DNA of 64,000 nucleotides. It comes from a bacterium (GTDB lineage: Bacteria; Myxococcota_A; UBA9160; UBA4427). Location: assembly GCA_024742285.1 (NCBI GenBank), contig JANSYR010000007.1, positions 1 through 64,000 on the forward strand. The letters run 5' to 3'. The notes beneath the pieces are model-generated. The model searched no databases. It was not told the origin of the DNA and worked only from the letters and a program-made list of their open reading frames with translations. Position 1 is the stretch's first letter. Every line of letters starts with the position of its first letter. Shown in pieces: positions 1 to 8,120 of the stretch. The translations under genes and the position numbers were made by a program.

Positions 1-43
1 GAAGCCGCGTCTTCGGCGTCAGCTTCGCGTTAGGATGGAGTTG

Positions 44-112
44 CACCTGAGATCTCCCTTCGGTGGAGGTGGTTGGTCTGCAACCCCATTTCCTCCGAAG
101 GAATCTCAGGTG
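44..112. repeat. Extended imperfect inverted repeat, possible structured RNA or terminator
   Basis: Outer arms CACCTGAGAT (44-53) and ATCTCAGGTG (103-112) are perfect complements. Inside them CCTTCGG (57-63) pairs with CCGAAGG (95-101), and GGTTG (71-75) pairs with CAACC (81-85). The whole 69-nt stretch can therefore fold into one interrupted stem on either strand. It lies 26 bp downstream of the stop codon of the leftward WYL gene, so a terminator is the simplest role. The CCGAAGG and TCTCAGG words also occur in glycine riboswitch aptamers, but the spacing is wrong for a normal aptamer. Confidence 0.45.
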
Positions 113-137
113 TCAACAAGCCCTTTGGGCCCCAGAA

Positions 138-932
138 CTAGATCCAGGCGTCGCCCGAGGCGACGGCGAAATAGGGCTCGTCCTCGAGCATCTCGTCCAC
201 GATCTCGATCGAGGGTGTGAAGCGGCGCGAGATCACGCGCGGATTCGCGATCCGGTCCATGCGGAACTGGCGCCGGACTTCCTCGGCACCCGCTTCGGGA
301 TCGGCGTCCACCCGGTCGATGTCCACGGCGAGGATGTACCAGAACGGGGCGCGCACGAAGATGCCGTGGGGCTCGACCCGGCGCTGGGTGACGGCACCGA
401 GGCGGTCGGTGTAGCGGAAGCGCATGCAGACGCTCTCGCGAAAGCAGCGTTCGAAGGTGTCGAGCAGGGTCGGTGACATTTCGCCGAAGGACTCGCGCAT
501 CGCCTCGGAGGCCCGAGTCCCGATGACGATCCGACGACAGAGCTGTCGAAGCTGCACCCGCCGCTCCGGCGGGAGCGACGCGAGGACCTTGTTCATCGCG
601 CTCTGGTTGCCGCGACTGAAGGGCAGACCGGAGACGCGCCGGGCGATCTCGACGGAGAGCCAGAGACCGACGGCCTGCTGCGCGTCGAGCTGAAGCGGCG
701 GCAGCGGTGCGAAGCGAGCGAAACGGATCCCACCGCCGCGTCCCCGGTCCCCCTCGATGTCGAGCCCCCGCGCGCGAAGCAGCGCCACGTCGCGCCGCAC
801 CGTCCGCACGCTCACGGCGAGCTCCTCCGCGAGCTCGCCCATCGAAACGCCTTCGCGCGCACGAATCGCGGCGACCAGCGCTTCCAGCCGGTCGCCGCGC
901 TTGAGCTCGTCACCGCGACTCCGCTTCGGCAT
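138..932 (-). CDS. WYL-domain transcriptional regulator (YafY/DeoR-like HTH)
   Basis: This 264-aa protein begins MPKRSRG. Residues about 10-60 form a DeoR-type helix-turn-helix, with a recognition helix around VSVRTVRRDVALL. The rest contains a WYL ligand-sensing domain ending in a C-terminal extension. Proteins of this build normally bind DNA as dimers and respond to a small or nucleic-acid ligand. An upstream extension to 1277 is possible in this frame but runs through the intergenic region and the neighbouring gene, so I start at the ATG at 932. The gene is divergent from the SnoaL-like gene at 1080, and a perfect 9-bp inverted repeat lies 20 bp upstream of the start, which suggests autoregulation and control of the neighbour. 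Confidence 0.85.
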   Translation of the reverse strand: MPKRSRGDELKRGDRLEALVAAIRAREGVSMGELAEELAVSVRTVRRDVALLRARGLDIEGDRGRGGGIRFARFAPLPPLQLDAQQAVGLWLSVEIARRVSGLPFSRGNQSAMNKVLASLPPERRVQLRQLCRRIVIGTRASEAMRESFGEMSPTLLDTFERCFRESVCMRFRYTDRLGAVTQRRVEPHGIFVRAPFWYILAVDIDRVDADPEAGAEEVRRQFRMDRIANPRVISRRFTPSIEIVDEMLEDEPYFAVASGDAWI

Positions 933-951
933 CGCCCGAGGATGCCACACA

Positions 952-974
952 AATAGGTCAATTTCTGACCTATT
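952..974. promoter_or_regulatory. Inverted-repeat operator candidate between WYL regulator and SnoaL gene
   Basis: AATAGGTCA (952-960), a 5-bp spacer and TGACCTATT (966-974) form a perfect 9-bp dyad. This is AT-richer than its surroundings. It lies in the only non-coding gap (933-1079) between the two divergent genes, where both promoters must be. A dyad of this size and spacing fits a dimeric HTH protein, and the adjacent WYL protein is the natural candidate. The binding assignment is inferred. Confidence 0.6.
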
Positions 975-1079
975 CGAGTCTAGAGTGCTCCGTGTTCGAA
1001 GCCCGGCCGAGATCGGACCGGGCGAGACGCCGAGACCCGAAGAAACAACGATCGCAGGAACCCAGGAAAGGATCCCACC

Positions 1080-1454
1080 ATGAACACCGTCGAAATCGGA
1101 AAGCAACTCGTCGCCTTCTGCCAGGACCGCAAGGGACTCGACGCTGTCGACGCCCTCTACGACGACAAGATCGTCTCGATCGAGGCCCAGGGTTCGGAAG
1201 AGCTCCCGGCCCGGATGGAGGGGATCGAGGCCGTCCGGGGCAAGAACGCCTGGTGGTACGACAACCACGAGATCCACGCCGAGAGCGCGACCGGCCCCTA
1301 CTGCGGCCAGCGCGAAGATCAGTTCGCGGTCCGCTTCACGATGGACGTGACCTTCAAGCCGACCGGCGAACGCCAGAGTCTCGACGAGATCGCGCTCTAC
1401 ACCGTCGCCGACGGCAAGATCGTCGAAGAGCAGTTTCTTTACTTCGCCGGCTGA
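1080..1454 (+). CDS. SnoaL-like/NTF2-fold protein
   Basis: This 124-aa protein has the size and fold signature of the NTF2/SnoaL superfamily: an N-terminal helix, a YDDKI strand, a mid-protein W-W-Y segment and a C-terminal VADGKIVEEQF strand. Family members act as cyclases, isomerases or small-ligand binders, and the substrate cannot be read from sequence. The start at 1080 follows AGGAAAGG at about 1063-1070. There is no signal peptide, so it is cytoplasmic. It is divergent from a WYL regulator across the AATAGGTCA dyad and is probably that regulator's target. Downstream come a 10-bp terminator hairpin and a repeat element. Confidence 0.75.
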   Translation: MNTVEIGKQLVAFCQDRKGLDAVDALYDDKIVSIEAQGSEELPARMEGIEAVRGKNAWWYDNHEIHAESATGPYCGQREDQFAVRFTMDVTFKPTGERQSLDEIALYTVADGKIVEEQFLYFAG

Positions 1455-1480
1455 CGCTTTGCGCCGGCTGACGCCGGACG

Positions 1481-1537
1481 GCGCTGCGCGCCTCTCGACG
1501 GGTCCCTTGTGGGGACCCGTCTTGCGCTGAGGGCTCG
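1481..1537 (+). repeat. 3'-end dispersed repeat, copy 1
   Basis: A conserved 20-mer starting GCGCTGCGCGCCTCTCG (1481-1500) is followed, after a variable hairpin-forming middle, by CGTCTTGCGCTGAGGGCTCG (1518-1537). The same blocks recur at 48946-49003, with the first block identical, and in degraded form at 55859-55907. Each copy sits just after the stop codon of a plus-strand gene and in the same orientation as that gene. Confidence 0.6.
1497..1521 (+). terminator. Hairpin terminator of the SnoaL-like gene
   Basis: GACGGGTCCC (1497-1506), loop TTGTG and GGGACCCGTC (1512-1521) form a perfect 10-bp stem 42 bp after the stop. There is no long T tract, as is common in very GC-rich genomes. It forms the variable centre of dispersed repeat copy 1. 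Confidence 0.6.
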
Positions 1538-1616
1538 GGCGCAGGCGCCGCTTCGCGGCGTCGCTGGGGCTGAATCCGTCGCCGTCACTCGTGGGCGCGC
1601 TGGGGCGGTGAACGGA

Positions 1617-1663
1617 GAAGGGCCCGGGGCCCCGCCGTCATGGGCGGGGGTCCCGGGCCCTTC
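1617..1663. terminator. Bidirectional terminator between convergent genes
   Basis: GAAGGGCCCGGG (1617-1628) pairs perfectly with CCCGGGCCCTTC (1652-1663), and the GC-rich interior pairs further. It lies between the rightward SnoaL gene and the leftward OmpA-like gene, 27 bp from the latter's stop, so it can end transcription from both sides. Confidence 0.65.
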
Positions 1664-1689
1664 GTGTGTCGGCCGGCTCGTGGAGCGGA

Positions 1690-2844
1690 TCAGTCGAGGA
1701 TCGTGAGCTCCACGCGGCGGTTCTCGCGCTTGTTGGCCTTCGTGTCGTTCGGGACGATCGGGTTCGACTCACCGAAGCCCTTCACTTCGAGGCGGTCGGC
1801 GTCGATGCCCGCCGAGACGAGGCGCGCCTTGACCGCGCTGGCGCGGCGCTCGGACAGATCCTGGTTGTAGGCCGCCGCCCCGTCGGAGTCGGTGTGGCCA
1901 TCGACGCGGATGCGGACGCCCGGGTTCGCCTTCAAGACCGCGATGTCGGCCGCGAGGGTCTCGTCGAAGTCGATCTCGATCGCCGCGCCGTTGACGGCGA
2001 AGCGGAGGTCGTTCAACTGCCAGCAGCCGCGGTCGTCGACGGGCGCCTCGCGCAGGGTGCCGGGGCACTCGTCGCGCGGGTCGATCACGCCGTCGCGGTC
2101 CGTGTCCGGCGGCGCCGCCGCGACGTTCACGACCGGCGCCGGGGCCGGCTCGTTGCCGAGATACACGGCGCGGGAGAACTGCTGGAGCGCCGCGGAAGAA
2201 CCGAGCGCCGTCGTCGTCGTGAAGCTGCCGCAGCTCGTGACGTCCGCGATCGAGCGAAGGGCCGTGGCCCCGGCCGGATCGTTGCCAGCCTGCACCGTGT
2301 GGAAGCAGACCTCGCCCGCACGGCTCTCGGCGAGCGCCTTCGCCGACGCGATCGCGCGGCCCGCGTCGTCGCGGCCGGCGTAGTCCGTGGCAAGACCGTC
2401 CGAGATGATGACGACCGCGGCGCGGCCGTCGCCGGCGCCGATCGCGTCGGTCACCTCATTGTCGAGGACCGAGTAGAGCGGCGTCGAGCCCTGGAGGAAC
2501 GTCGCGCCCTTGGCGGCCGCGGCGAGGGTCGAGCGATCGAAGCTGCCGCCACCGGCGGTCTCACGCTGGCCGCCGCCGAAGCTCAGCTGGCTGGCCTCGT
2601 AGCTCCCGCCGGGCATCGCGGCGACGAGGGACTCGAGGGTCGCCTTCGAGCCGGGGAAGCCGGTTTCCTTCGAGCCGGAGGCGTCGAGGATCGTGACGGC
2701 CTGGGTGACGGCGACCGTGCCCGAGGGCGGCGTGACCGCGACGGGCTCCTGGTACGGGAGGGGCTTTGCGCAAGCGCCGAGCATCGCGGCGACGGCGAGG
2801 CCACCGGCCACGCCAAAGGACTGGGAGGCGAGAGACTTCTTCAT
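1690..2844 (-). CDS. vWA-domain/OmpA-like outer-membrane lipoprotein
   Basis: This 384-aa protein starts with a lipoprotein signal peptide and lipobox LGAC, with the lipidated Cys at residue 25. A von Willebrand A-like region (roughly 40-230) contains VVIISDGLA. A thrombospondin type 3-like calcium segment, DTDRDGVIDPRDECPGT, comes next. The last ~110 residues are a peptidoglycan-binding OmpA domain with VDGHTDSDG, LSERRA and NRRVEL. It is probably anchored in the outer membrane, bound to peptidoglycan, with the vWA region offering a protein-interaction face in the periplasm. The ATG at 2844 has AGGAGA upstream; longer in-frame starts run into non-coding sequence. It is monocistronic and convergent with the SnoaL gene. 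Confidence 0.85.
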   Translation of the reverse strand: MKKSLASQSFGVAGGLAVAAMLGACAKPLPYQEPVAVTPPSGTVAVTQAVTILDASGSKETGFPGSKATLESLVAAMPGGSYEASQLSFGGGQRETAGGGSFDRSTLAAAAKGATFLQGSTPLYSVLDNEVTDAIGAGDGRAAVVIISDGLATDYAGRDDAGRAIASAKALAESRAGEVCFHTVQAGNDPAGATALRSIADVTSCGSFTTTTALGSSAALQQFSRAVYLGNEPAPAPVVNVAAAPPDTDRDGVIDPRDECPGTLREAPVDDRGCWQLNDLRFAVNGAAIEIDFDETLAADIAVLKANPGVRIRVDGHTDSDGAAAYNQDLSERRASAVKARLVSAGIDADRLEVKGFGESNPIVPNDTKANKRENRRVELTILD

Positions 2845-3392
2845 GTGCGGATTCTCCTGTCGATCGATTCCACTCCCGGCCACGGGTTCGTGGACGGGAG
2901 ACGTTGATCCCCGCGATTCGATTGGAACGAGCAGGGAAGGAAGACACTCGACCTCCACCCGTCGCCCCCGAAGTGCGGCAACACTAGCTATCCGAGTCGC
3001 CGTCGCGCCGTAGTTGTGGCCGCCAGCTCCTCTATTTTGCATCCGACCCGCCGGTCACTCGTTCCGATCCGCGCAACCACGATTCCTGTGATGGACGTGC
3101 TCGCACCGGAAGCGACCGGACCCGGTCTTCGGAGAATTGAATGCGAAGGGGCACCGAACCGCCACACCGAACGCACGTCTCCATCGCGAAAAATCCGTAC
3201 GCCGAGCTGCGAAATCCTGACCGCGCCGGTGGAAGCACACCGGCAACCGACGGGCAGCCCCGGCGCAATGTGGCCGAGACGCCGCCGAGCCCCGCCTCCC
3301 ACCGGTCACCGTCGCCGGGGCCCCGGCACTCACTCGACGGAAGCGCGTTCCGACCAGGGGGGCGCCCGTGCACCCGTGGGAACCCGGAGACC
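2845..3392. other. 548-bp divergent intergenic region
   Basis: This gap separates the leftward OmpA-like lipoprotein from the rightward DUF218-like gene and must hold both promoters. Several overlapping open frames cross it on both strands, but none has a credible ribosome site or protein-like composition. I see no tRNA, no repeat and no strong hairpin. A minor AT-rich stretch around 2985-3050 is the most likely promoter zone for the OmpA-like gene. Confidence 0.5.
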
Positions 3393-4157
3393 ATGAAGCA
3401 CCCCGCACTGATCAAGCGAGTTCGGACCCACTACGAAGGCCGCGCATTTTCGCCCCGGCTGGTCGATGCGCTGTGTGACGAGATCGCGCGGCGAACGAGC
3501 CACGAAGGCGTCGAGATCGCCAAGGGCTGGAAGATCCCCGTCGAGCAGGTGACCCGCGCCTTCGAGCCGATCGAACAGACGCCCCGCCCGGCCATCCTCC
3601 ACCCGGCCCCGGCCGCGATCCTCGGCCTCTCCTTCGGCTACCGCCTCGATTCGCCCTTCGCGCGCCGCCCGGAGGATCGCCAACCGGGGCCGAACAACGC
3701 CGCCCTCGCCGACGCCCTCGTTCGCTGCCACCGGCTCTTCCCCGAGGCCTGGATCGGCGTCCAGCACGAAGTCGGTCTCGCGCTCTCCGAGCGGGACGAC
3801 GCGCCCTCCCCGGCGCTCGTGACGCCGCCGCGGGACTGGAACACGGGCCAGGTGATCCGGCATTTCGTCGACCAGCTGCCTCGCTACGCGTTCGCCGGAA
3901 AGCGCTGCGTGATCGTCGTGAGCCACCTCCACCACTACGGTCGCTGCGAGTTCCTGCTCGCCCGCGAGGGCCTCGAGGCGTTTCCGGCACCGAAGGAAGT
4001 CGCGGCCTACGCGGACTACGACCCGGGTGAGGCCCAGCCTCGCTTCCGGTCGCCGTGGGACTATCTCGTGAACGACTTCCTCGCGCTCTGCAAGGCGTCC
4101 TCCGCCCCGCGGACGCAGGTCTTCGACCCGACCCGGGGGCTCGGCTCGTCCCGCTGA
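3393..4157 (+). CDS. Putative DUF218/YdcF-like protein
   Basis: This 254-aa protein has no signal peptide. The central part reads ILGLSFGYRLD, a later segment has PGPNNAALADALVRCHRLFP, and the C-terminal half contains CVIVVSHLHHYGRCEFLLAREGL. That order resembles the DUF218/YdcF fold: an ILG-type first strand, a helix counting list members, then a VTS-x-x-H-x-x-R element followed by a 'G-L-E/D' strand. The match is by eye and distant. The first ~60 residues are not recognised. The start at 3393 is the first ATG after a GGAG at 3386, although that spacing is short. Alanine dehydrogenase follows 172 bp downstream on the same strand. Confidence 0.5.
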   Translation: MKHPALIKRVRTHYEGRAFSPRLVDALCDEIARRTSHEGVEIAKGWKIPVEQVTRAFEPIEQTPRPAILHPAPAAILGLSFGYRLDSPFARRPEDRQPGPNNAALADALVRCHRLFPEAWIGVQHEVGLALSERDDAPSPALVTPPRDWNTGQVIRHFVDQLPRYAFAGKRCVIVVSHLHHYGRCEFLLAREGLEAFPAPKEVAAYADYDPGEAQPRFRSPWDYLVNDFLALCKASSAPRTQVFDPTRGLGSSR

Positions 4158-4329
4158 CGGATGATCCGAGCGCGCCGACGATCCCGGAGGTCACCCGGGG
4201 AACTGCCGGCGGGTTGCCTCCGTCATTCCGGTGAGCATGCTCGAAGGCGTAGAGCCGGCGCGCCCGCACACCCTCGAGTACAGCCGATGCGGCGACGCGT
4301 CGATGGTCCGGGGGACGGAGGCGTTCGCG

Positions 4330-5451
4330 ATGCGGATCGGGGTTCCCAGGGAGATCAAGAACGAGGAGCGGCGGGTCGGCCTGACGCCGGCGAGCGTTCG
4401 CGAGCTCGCGGGTGACGGTCATGCGATCTTCGTGGAGACCGGCGCGGGTGTCGGCATCGACGCATCGGACGAAGACTACGCGCGCGCGGGCGCCGAGATC
4501 GTTCCGACGCCCGGCGACGTCTTCGAGGCGGCCGAGCTGATCGTGAAGGTGAAGGAGCCGCAGGCGGAAGAGCGAGCGCGGCTCCGGCCGGACCACACGC
4601 TCTTCACCTATCTCCACCTCGCCCCCGATGCGGACCAGACCAAGGATCTCGTCACGAGCGGCGCCACCTGCATCGCGTACGAGACCGTGACCGACGACCG
4701 CGGCGGACTGCCGCTGCTGACCCCCATGTCCCAGGTCGCCGGGCGCATGTCCATCCAGGCCGGCGCGGCGAGCCTGGAAGCGAGTCGAGGCGGGGCGGGG
4801 CTGCTCCTCGGTGGCGTGCCCGGCGTGGCACCGGCGAAGGTGGTCGTCCTCGGCGGCGGCGTGGTCGGTGCGAACGCCCTGCAGATGGCGCTCGGACTCG
4901 GCGCCGACGTCACCGTCCTCGATCGTGACACGCGTGTCCTCGAGGCCCTCGCCGCCCGCTTCGGCGCGGCGCTCCGGACCGTCTACTCGACCGGCGAGGC
5001 GATCGAGCGCCACGTCCTCGACGCCGATCTGGTCGTCGGGGCCGTGCTCGTCCGCGGCGCGGCCGCGCCCCACCTCGTCACCCGTGAACACGTCACGGCC
5101 ATGCGACGGGGATCGGTCCTCGTCGACGTCGCGATCGACCAGGGCGGCTGCTTCGAGACCTCACGACCGACCACCCACGCCGAGCCCACCTTCCTGGTCG
5201 ACGACGTCGTCCACTACTGCGTCGCGAACATGCCGGGCGCCGTCCCGAAGACGTCGACCTACGCCTTGAACCACGCGACGCTGCCCTTCGTCCGGCGGCT
5301 CGCCGACCGCGGCGCTCGGACCGCGCTCAAGACCGATCTCGGTCTGATGAACGGCCTCAACGTGTGCGCGGGCCACGTCACCGAGCCGCAGGTCGCGCAG
5401 GCCCTCGGCTACGACTACGTCGAGCCGATCCTGGCGCTCGAGTCGCGCTAG
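4330..5451 (+). CDS. ald: Alanine dehydrogenase
   Basis: This 373-aa protein matches the usual 371-373 aa of the family. It starts [17 protein letters not shown] and contains the substrate-binding Lys in KVKEPQ, the catalytic His in LHLAPD, the NAD-binding [11 protein letters not shown], and [19 protein letters not shown] near the active-site Asp. It catalyses NAD-dependent conversion of L-alanine to pyruvate and ammonia in the cytoplasm. The ATG at 4330 has GGAGG 8 bp upstream; an upstream in-frame ATG at 4231 would add residues absent from the family. No regulator such as AldR is adjacent, and it appears to be transcribed alone. Confidence 0.95.
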   Translation: MRIGVPREIKNEERRVGLTPASVRELAGDGHAIFVETGAGVGIDASDEDYARAGAEIVPTPGDVFEAAELIVKVKEPQAEERARLRPDHTLFTYLHLAPDADQTKDLVTSGATCIAYETVTDDRGGLPLLTPMSQVAGRMSIQAGAASLEASRGGAGLLLGGVPGVAPAKVVVLGGGVVGANALQMALGLGADVTVLDRDTRVLEALAARFGAALRTVYSTGEAIERHVLDADLVVGAVLVRGAAAPHLVTREHVTAMRRGSVLVDVAIDQGGCFETSRPTTHAEPTFLVDDVVHYCVANMPGAVPKTSTYALNHATLPFVRRLADRGARTALKTDLGLMNGLNVCAGHVTEPQVAQALGYDYVEPILALESR

Positions 5452-5524
5452 CCACGGCGACGGACGCGCGTCGGCCCCGATCGCGACCTACCCTCCTCGA
5501 CCGAACCCGGCCGAGGAGAGCCCT

Positions 5525-6163
5525 GTGACCCCTTCGCGCATCATCCTGCTCCTGAGCGCCCTGCTCTACCTCGCCTTCCTCCTCTGGTACGGCGGCTCCG
5601 GCACGCCGCTCACGCCCGAGGAGACCGAGGCGGTGCTCGCGCGGATCGAGGCCAATCAGTCGGCGCATTCCGCCCATGACGGCGATCTCCTCGAATCGTT
5701 CCGCGTGCTCGCGAGCCAGGACGATGGCGACGAGTTCTACATGCTGAACCTGATGCGGTACCGCCAGAAGGCGCTCTATCCGCCGGGCGCCCCCTACGAC
5801 GACGATGCGCAGGCGGCGGCGGATCGGTACGGCCGCGCCGTCCTTCCGGCCCTGCTCGCACGCGGCTCCCATCCGATCCTGATGGCGCACTACGCCGGTC
5901 CCTTCATCCCTCCGGATGCGTCGAAGGGGACCTGGGACCAGGTCGGCATCGTCCGCTACCGCAGCCGTCGGGACATGCTCGACATGGCGCTCGATCTCTC
6001 CGCTTCAGGGGGCGGCGAGCACAAGTGGGCCTCGATCGAGGAGACGATCGTGATGCCCGTCGCGCCGATCTTCGACTTCGTCTTCGTCCGCGGATTCATG
6101 GCGGTCGTCTTCGGCGTGGTGGGCGGGGGCCTCGCGTTCGGGCTGCGACGGCGCCCGGCCTGA
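5525..6163 (+). CDS. Membrane-anchored protein with dimeric alpha-beta-barrel-like (DUF1330-type) core
   Basis: This 212-aa protein starts at a GTG preceded by GAGGAG. An N-terminal hydrophobic helix (about 5-22) and a C-terminal one (about 186-206) flank a soluble domain. The core contains EFYMLNLMRYR, a pattern typical of DUF1330-like dimeric alpha-beta barrels, and ends with RYRSRRDMLDMALDLS. Most DUF1330 proteins are soluble and about 95 aa, so the two anchors are unusual. The function is unknown. It is convergent with the alpha/beta hydrolase at 6174, with 10 bp between stop codons. Confidence 0.65.
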   Translation: MTPSRIILLLSALLYLAFLLWYGGSGTPLTPEETEAVLARIEANQSAHSAHDGDLLESFRVLASQDDGDEFYMLNLMRYRQKALYPPGAPYDDDAQAAADRYGRAVLPALLARGSHPILMAHYAGPFIPPDASKGTWDQVGIVRYRSRRDMLDMALDLSASGGGEHKWASIEETIVMPVAPIFDFVFVRGFMAVVFGVVGGGLAFGLRRRPA

Positions 6164-6173
6164 GCGCACGGCG

Positions 6174-7004
6174 TCAGTCCGTCGTCAGGAACGCGATGAT
6201 CCGCGGGAACGCGCTCCGGTCCTCGAGCAGGAAGCCGTGCCCGCCCTCGAACCAGGCGAGCTCCGAATCGGGGATGCGCGCGGCGAGGTTCTCCATGTTC
6301 TCCGGTCGCGCGATCCCGTCGTAGCGCCCGCCGCAGAGCAGCGTCCGGGCGCGGATCCCGTCGAGGCGATCCCAGGTGTCGTGAGCGAACCGCGCTTCGA
6401 GCTGGCGCGCGGCGCCCCGTGCCTTCCGCTCGGGGTCCTCGTCGTCGTCGGGAATCTGCGTGCGCTTCTTCATGAACTCGAAGACCTTCGCGAAGCGGGA
6501 CGGATCGCGACCGCCCTCTCCGCTGGACCAGCGCGTATCGCTGATCGCGAGGACCCGGTTCATGTACTCGTCGGGACCGAGCACGGCGAGCTCGTGGAGC
6601 GGATAGGAAGCGCCGCCTTCGCCGCCGCTCGACGTGCAGCAAAGCACGAGCCGATCGATCCGATCCGGGTGCCGAAGCGCGAGCTCCTGGGAGACCATGC
6701 CACCGAACGAGACGCCGAGGACGTGCGCACGGTCCCAACCCAGGTGGTCGAGGAGCGCCGCGGCGTCGTCCGCGTAGTCGGCCATCGTGTAGGGCCCGTC
6801 GGGCTTCGCCGTCTGCCCGAGCCCGCGCTGATCGTGGGCCGCGATCTCGAACGCCTCCGCGAGCGGACCGTCGATCAGTCGAGGTTGCTGGCGCAGGTCG
6901 CCCCCGGTCCCGTTGACGAAGAGCAGCTTCGGCCGGCCTTCACCCGCTCCCGTGTGCTCGTAGTAGAAGTCGAGTCCCCGAAGCGTCGCGCGCAAACCCT
7001 GCAT
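6174..7004 (-). CDS. Alpha/beta hydrolase
   Basis: This 276-aa cytoplasmic hydrolase has the oxyanion-hole region LLFVNGTGGD, the nucleophile elbow GVSFGGM with Ser in the usual G-x-S-x-G position, the acid region LCGGRYDGIARPENM and the catalytic His in FEGGHGFLLED. It resembles 3-oxoadipate enol-lactonase-type hydrolases, but the substrate cannot be assigned. The ATG at 7004 has AGGAGAA upstream. It lies 34 bp after the BKACE gene on the same strand, so the two probably form one transcript and may act in one degradation route. Confidence 0.85.
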   Translation of the reverse strand: MQGLRATLRGLDFYYEHTGAGEGRPKLLFVNGTGGDLRQQPRLIDGPLAEAFEIAAHDQRGLGQTAKPDGPYTMADYADDAAALLDHLGWDRAHVLGVSFGGMVSQELALRHPDRIDRLVLCCTSSGGEGGASYPLHELAVLGPDEYMNRVLAISDTRWSSGEGGRDPSRFAKVFEFMKKRTQIPDDDEDPERKARGAARQLEARFAHDTWDRLDGIRARTLLCGGRYDGIARPENMENLAARIPDSELAWFEGGHGFLLEDRSAFPRIIAFLTTD

Positions 7005-7038
7005 CGTTCTCCTCGCGTTCCGGCCGCAGCCGCTCGCT

Positions 7039-7923
7039 TCAGCGCCCCGCGAGCCGCGCGCGGGTCTCGGCCGGGGTCGCGATCTCGCGGCCGTGGCGCC
7101 GCGCGATCTCGACGACCGCCGCGACGACCTCGGCGTTGGTCGCCGGTTCGTCGCCGAGCTCGAGATAGGGATGGTCTCCGAGACCGATGGCGACGTGGCC
7201 GCCCTGCGCGATCGCCTGCTCGGCGAGCGGCAGCGCGTTCGCGCCGTAGCAGGCCGCTGCCCAGAGACAGTCGACGCTCGGCGGCACGAAGTCGATCAGC
7301 GCCTGGAGCCCCGCCTCTGTCCCCGGATGCCCGGAGATCAGCCCGCCCTCGGTCGTGAAGAGCTCCGCGAAGATCGTGCCGGGCAGGACTCCGGTGGTGC
7401 AGAACGCTTCGAGCAGACGCAGCGACCCGACGTTCCAGATCGCCGCCATCGGAAGTGCGCCCGCCGCCCGTGCGCGAGCGGCCAGCGCCTTCAGCGTCCC
7501 GATCGGGTTGTAGTAGACGAGGTCGTCGCCCCGGACCTCGTCCATGCCCTCGCGCCACATCCCGAGGGAGAGGCTCGCTAGATCCAGGGGAACGAGGTCG
7601 GCCCGGGTCGCGTCGTCCTTCGCCATCGCTTCGATGTGCCCGATCCGTTCGTCGAGGTCCGTGACCGTGTTCGCGCCGAGGGTCGGCATGACGAGCGCAT
7701 CGCAACGCCCGCGGATCGCCCGCGCGGTCTCGGCATAGAGCGCGGTGTCGTTCGAGGGCGCTCCGGTCTCGGGCTCCCGCGCGTGGTAGTGGACGATCGA
7801 GGCTCCGGCGGCGACACAGGCCTCCGCGTCGGAGGCGATCTCCTCCGGCGAGTACGGCACGTTCGGGTTGGGCTCGCGGAACGTGTACTCGTTCAGCCGG
7901 GCATCGATGATCAGCTTGTCCAA
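7039..7923 (-). CDS. BKACE-family beta-keto acid cleavage enzyme (DUF849)
   Basis: This 294-aa protein belongs to the BKACE family, whose founder cleaves 3-keto-5-aminohexanoate with acetyl-CoA in lysine fermentation. Visible signatures are the N-terminal NEYTFREPNPNVPYSPEEIA, the zinc-site IVHYHAR, VMPTLGA, and the C-terminal VAIGLGDHPYLELG. Members use zinc to condense a beta-keto acid with acetyl-CoA, giving acetoacetate and a new CoA ester; the actual substrate varies widely. The likely start is a TTG at 7923 preceded by a G-rich Shine-Dalgarno; no ATG lies nearby. It is cotranscribed with the downstream alpha/beta hydrolase. Confidence 0.85.
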   Translation of the reverse strand: MDKLIIDARLNEYTFREPNPNVPYSPEEIASDAEACVAAGASIVHYHAREPETGAPSNDTALYAETARAIRGRCDALVMPTLGANTVTDLDERIGHIEAMAKDDATRADLVPLDLASLSLGMWREGMDEVRGDDLVYYNPIGTLKALAARARAAGALPMAAIWNVGSLRLLEAFCTTGVLPGTIFAELFTTEGGLISGHPGTEAGLQALIDFVPPSVDCLWAAACYGANALPLAEQAIAQGGHVAIGLGDHPYLELGDEPATNAEVVAAVVEIARRHGREIATPAETRARLAGR

Positions 7924-8108
7924 GGAACCCCCTCCCCCTCGCCCGGGCGCTCCGCCTCGAGACGAGCCCGCGCTGCGGGGGCGAGGATCGCGCGCCCGGG
8001 GGCGTCCCGAAAGCGCCTCAGGGCCGTCCCGACGGGTGAATTCGCCACCGACTTGCCTCTTCCCGATGTGTCGCCGCCCCTCGCGAGTCGGCTAGACTCT
8101 GAGGGCCT

Positions 8109-8120
8109 GAACGATCGTTC
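8109..8120. promoter_or_regulatory. GAACGATCGTTC palindrome in divergent promoter region
   Basis: A perfect 12-bp palindrome sits in the 291-bp gap between the BKACE gene and the amidohydrolase, 95 bp upstream of the latter. Short dyads of this form are typical TetR-family operators. No regulator gene is adjacent, so the binding protein is unknown. Confidence 0.35.

Noticed and set aside
44-112. A definite glycine riboswitch
   Set aside because: The conserved words are present, but the spacing and missing P3b stem do not fit, and the downstream gene is out of view.
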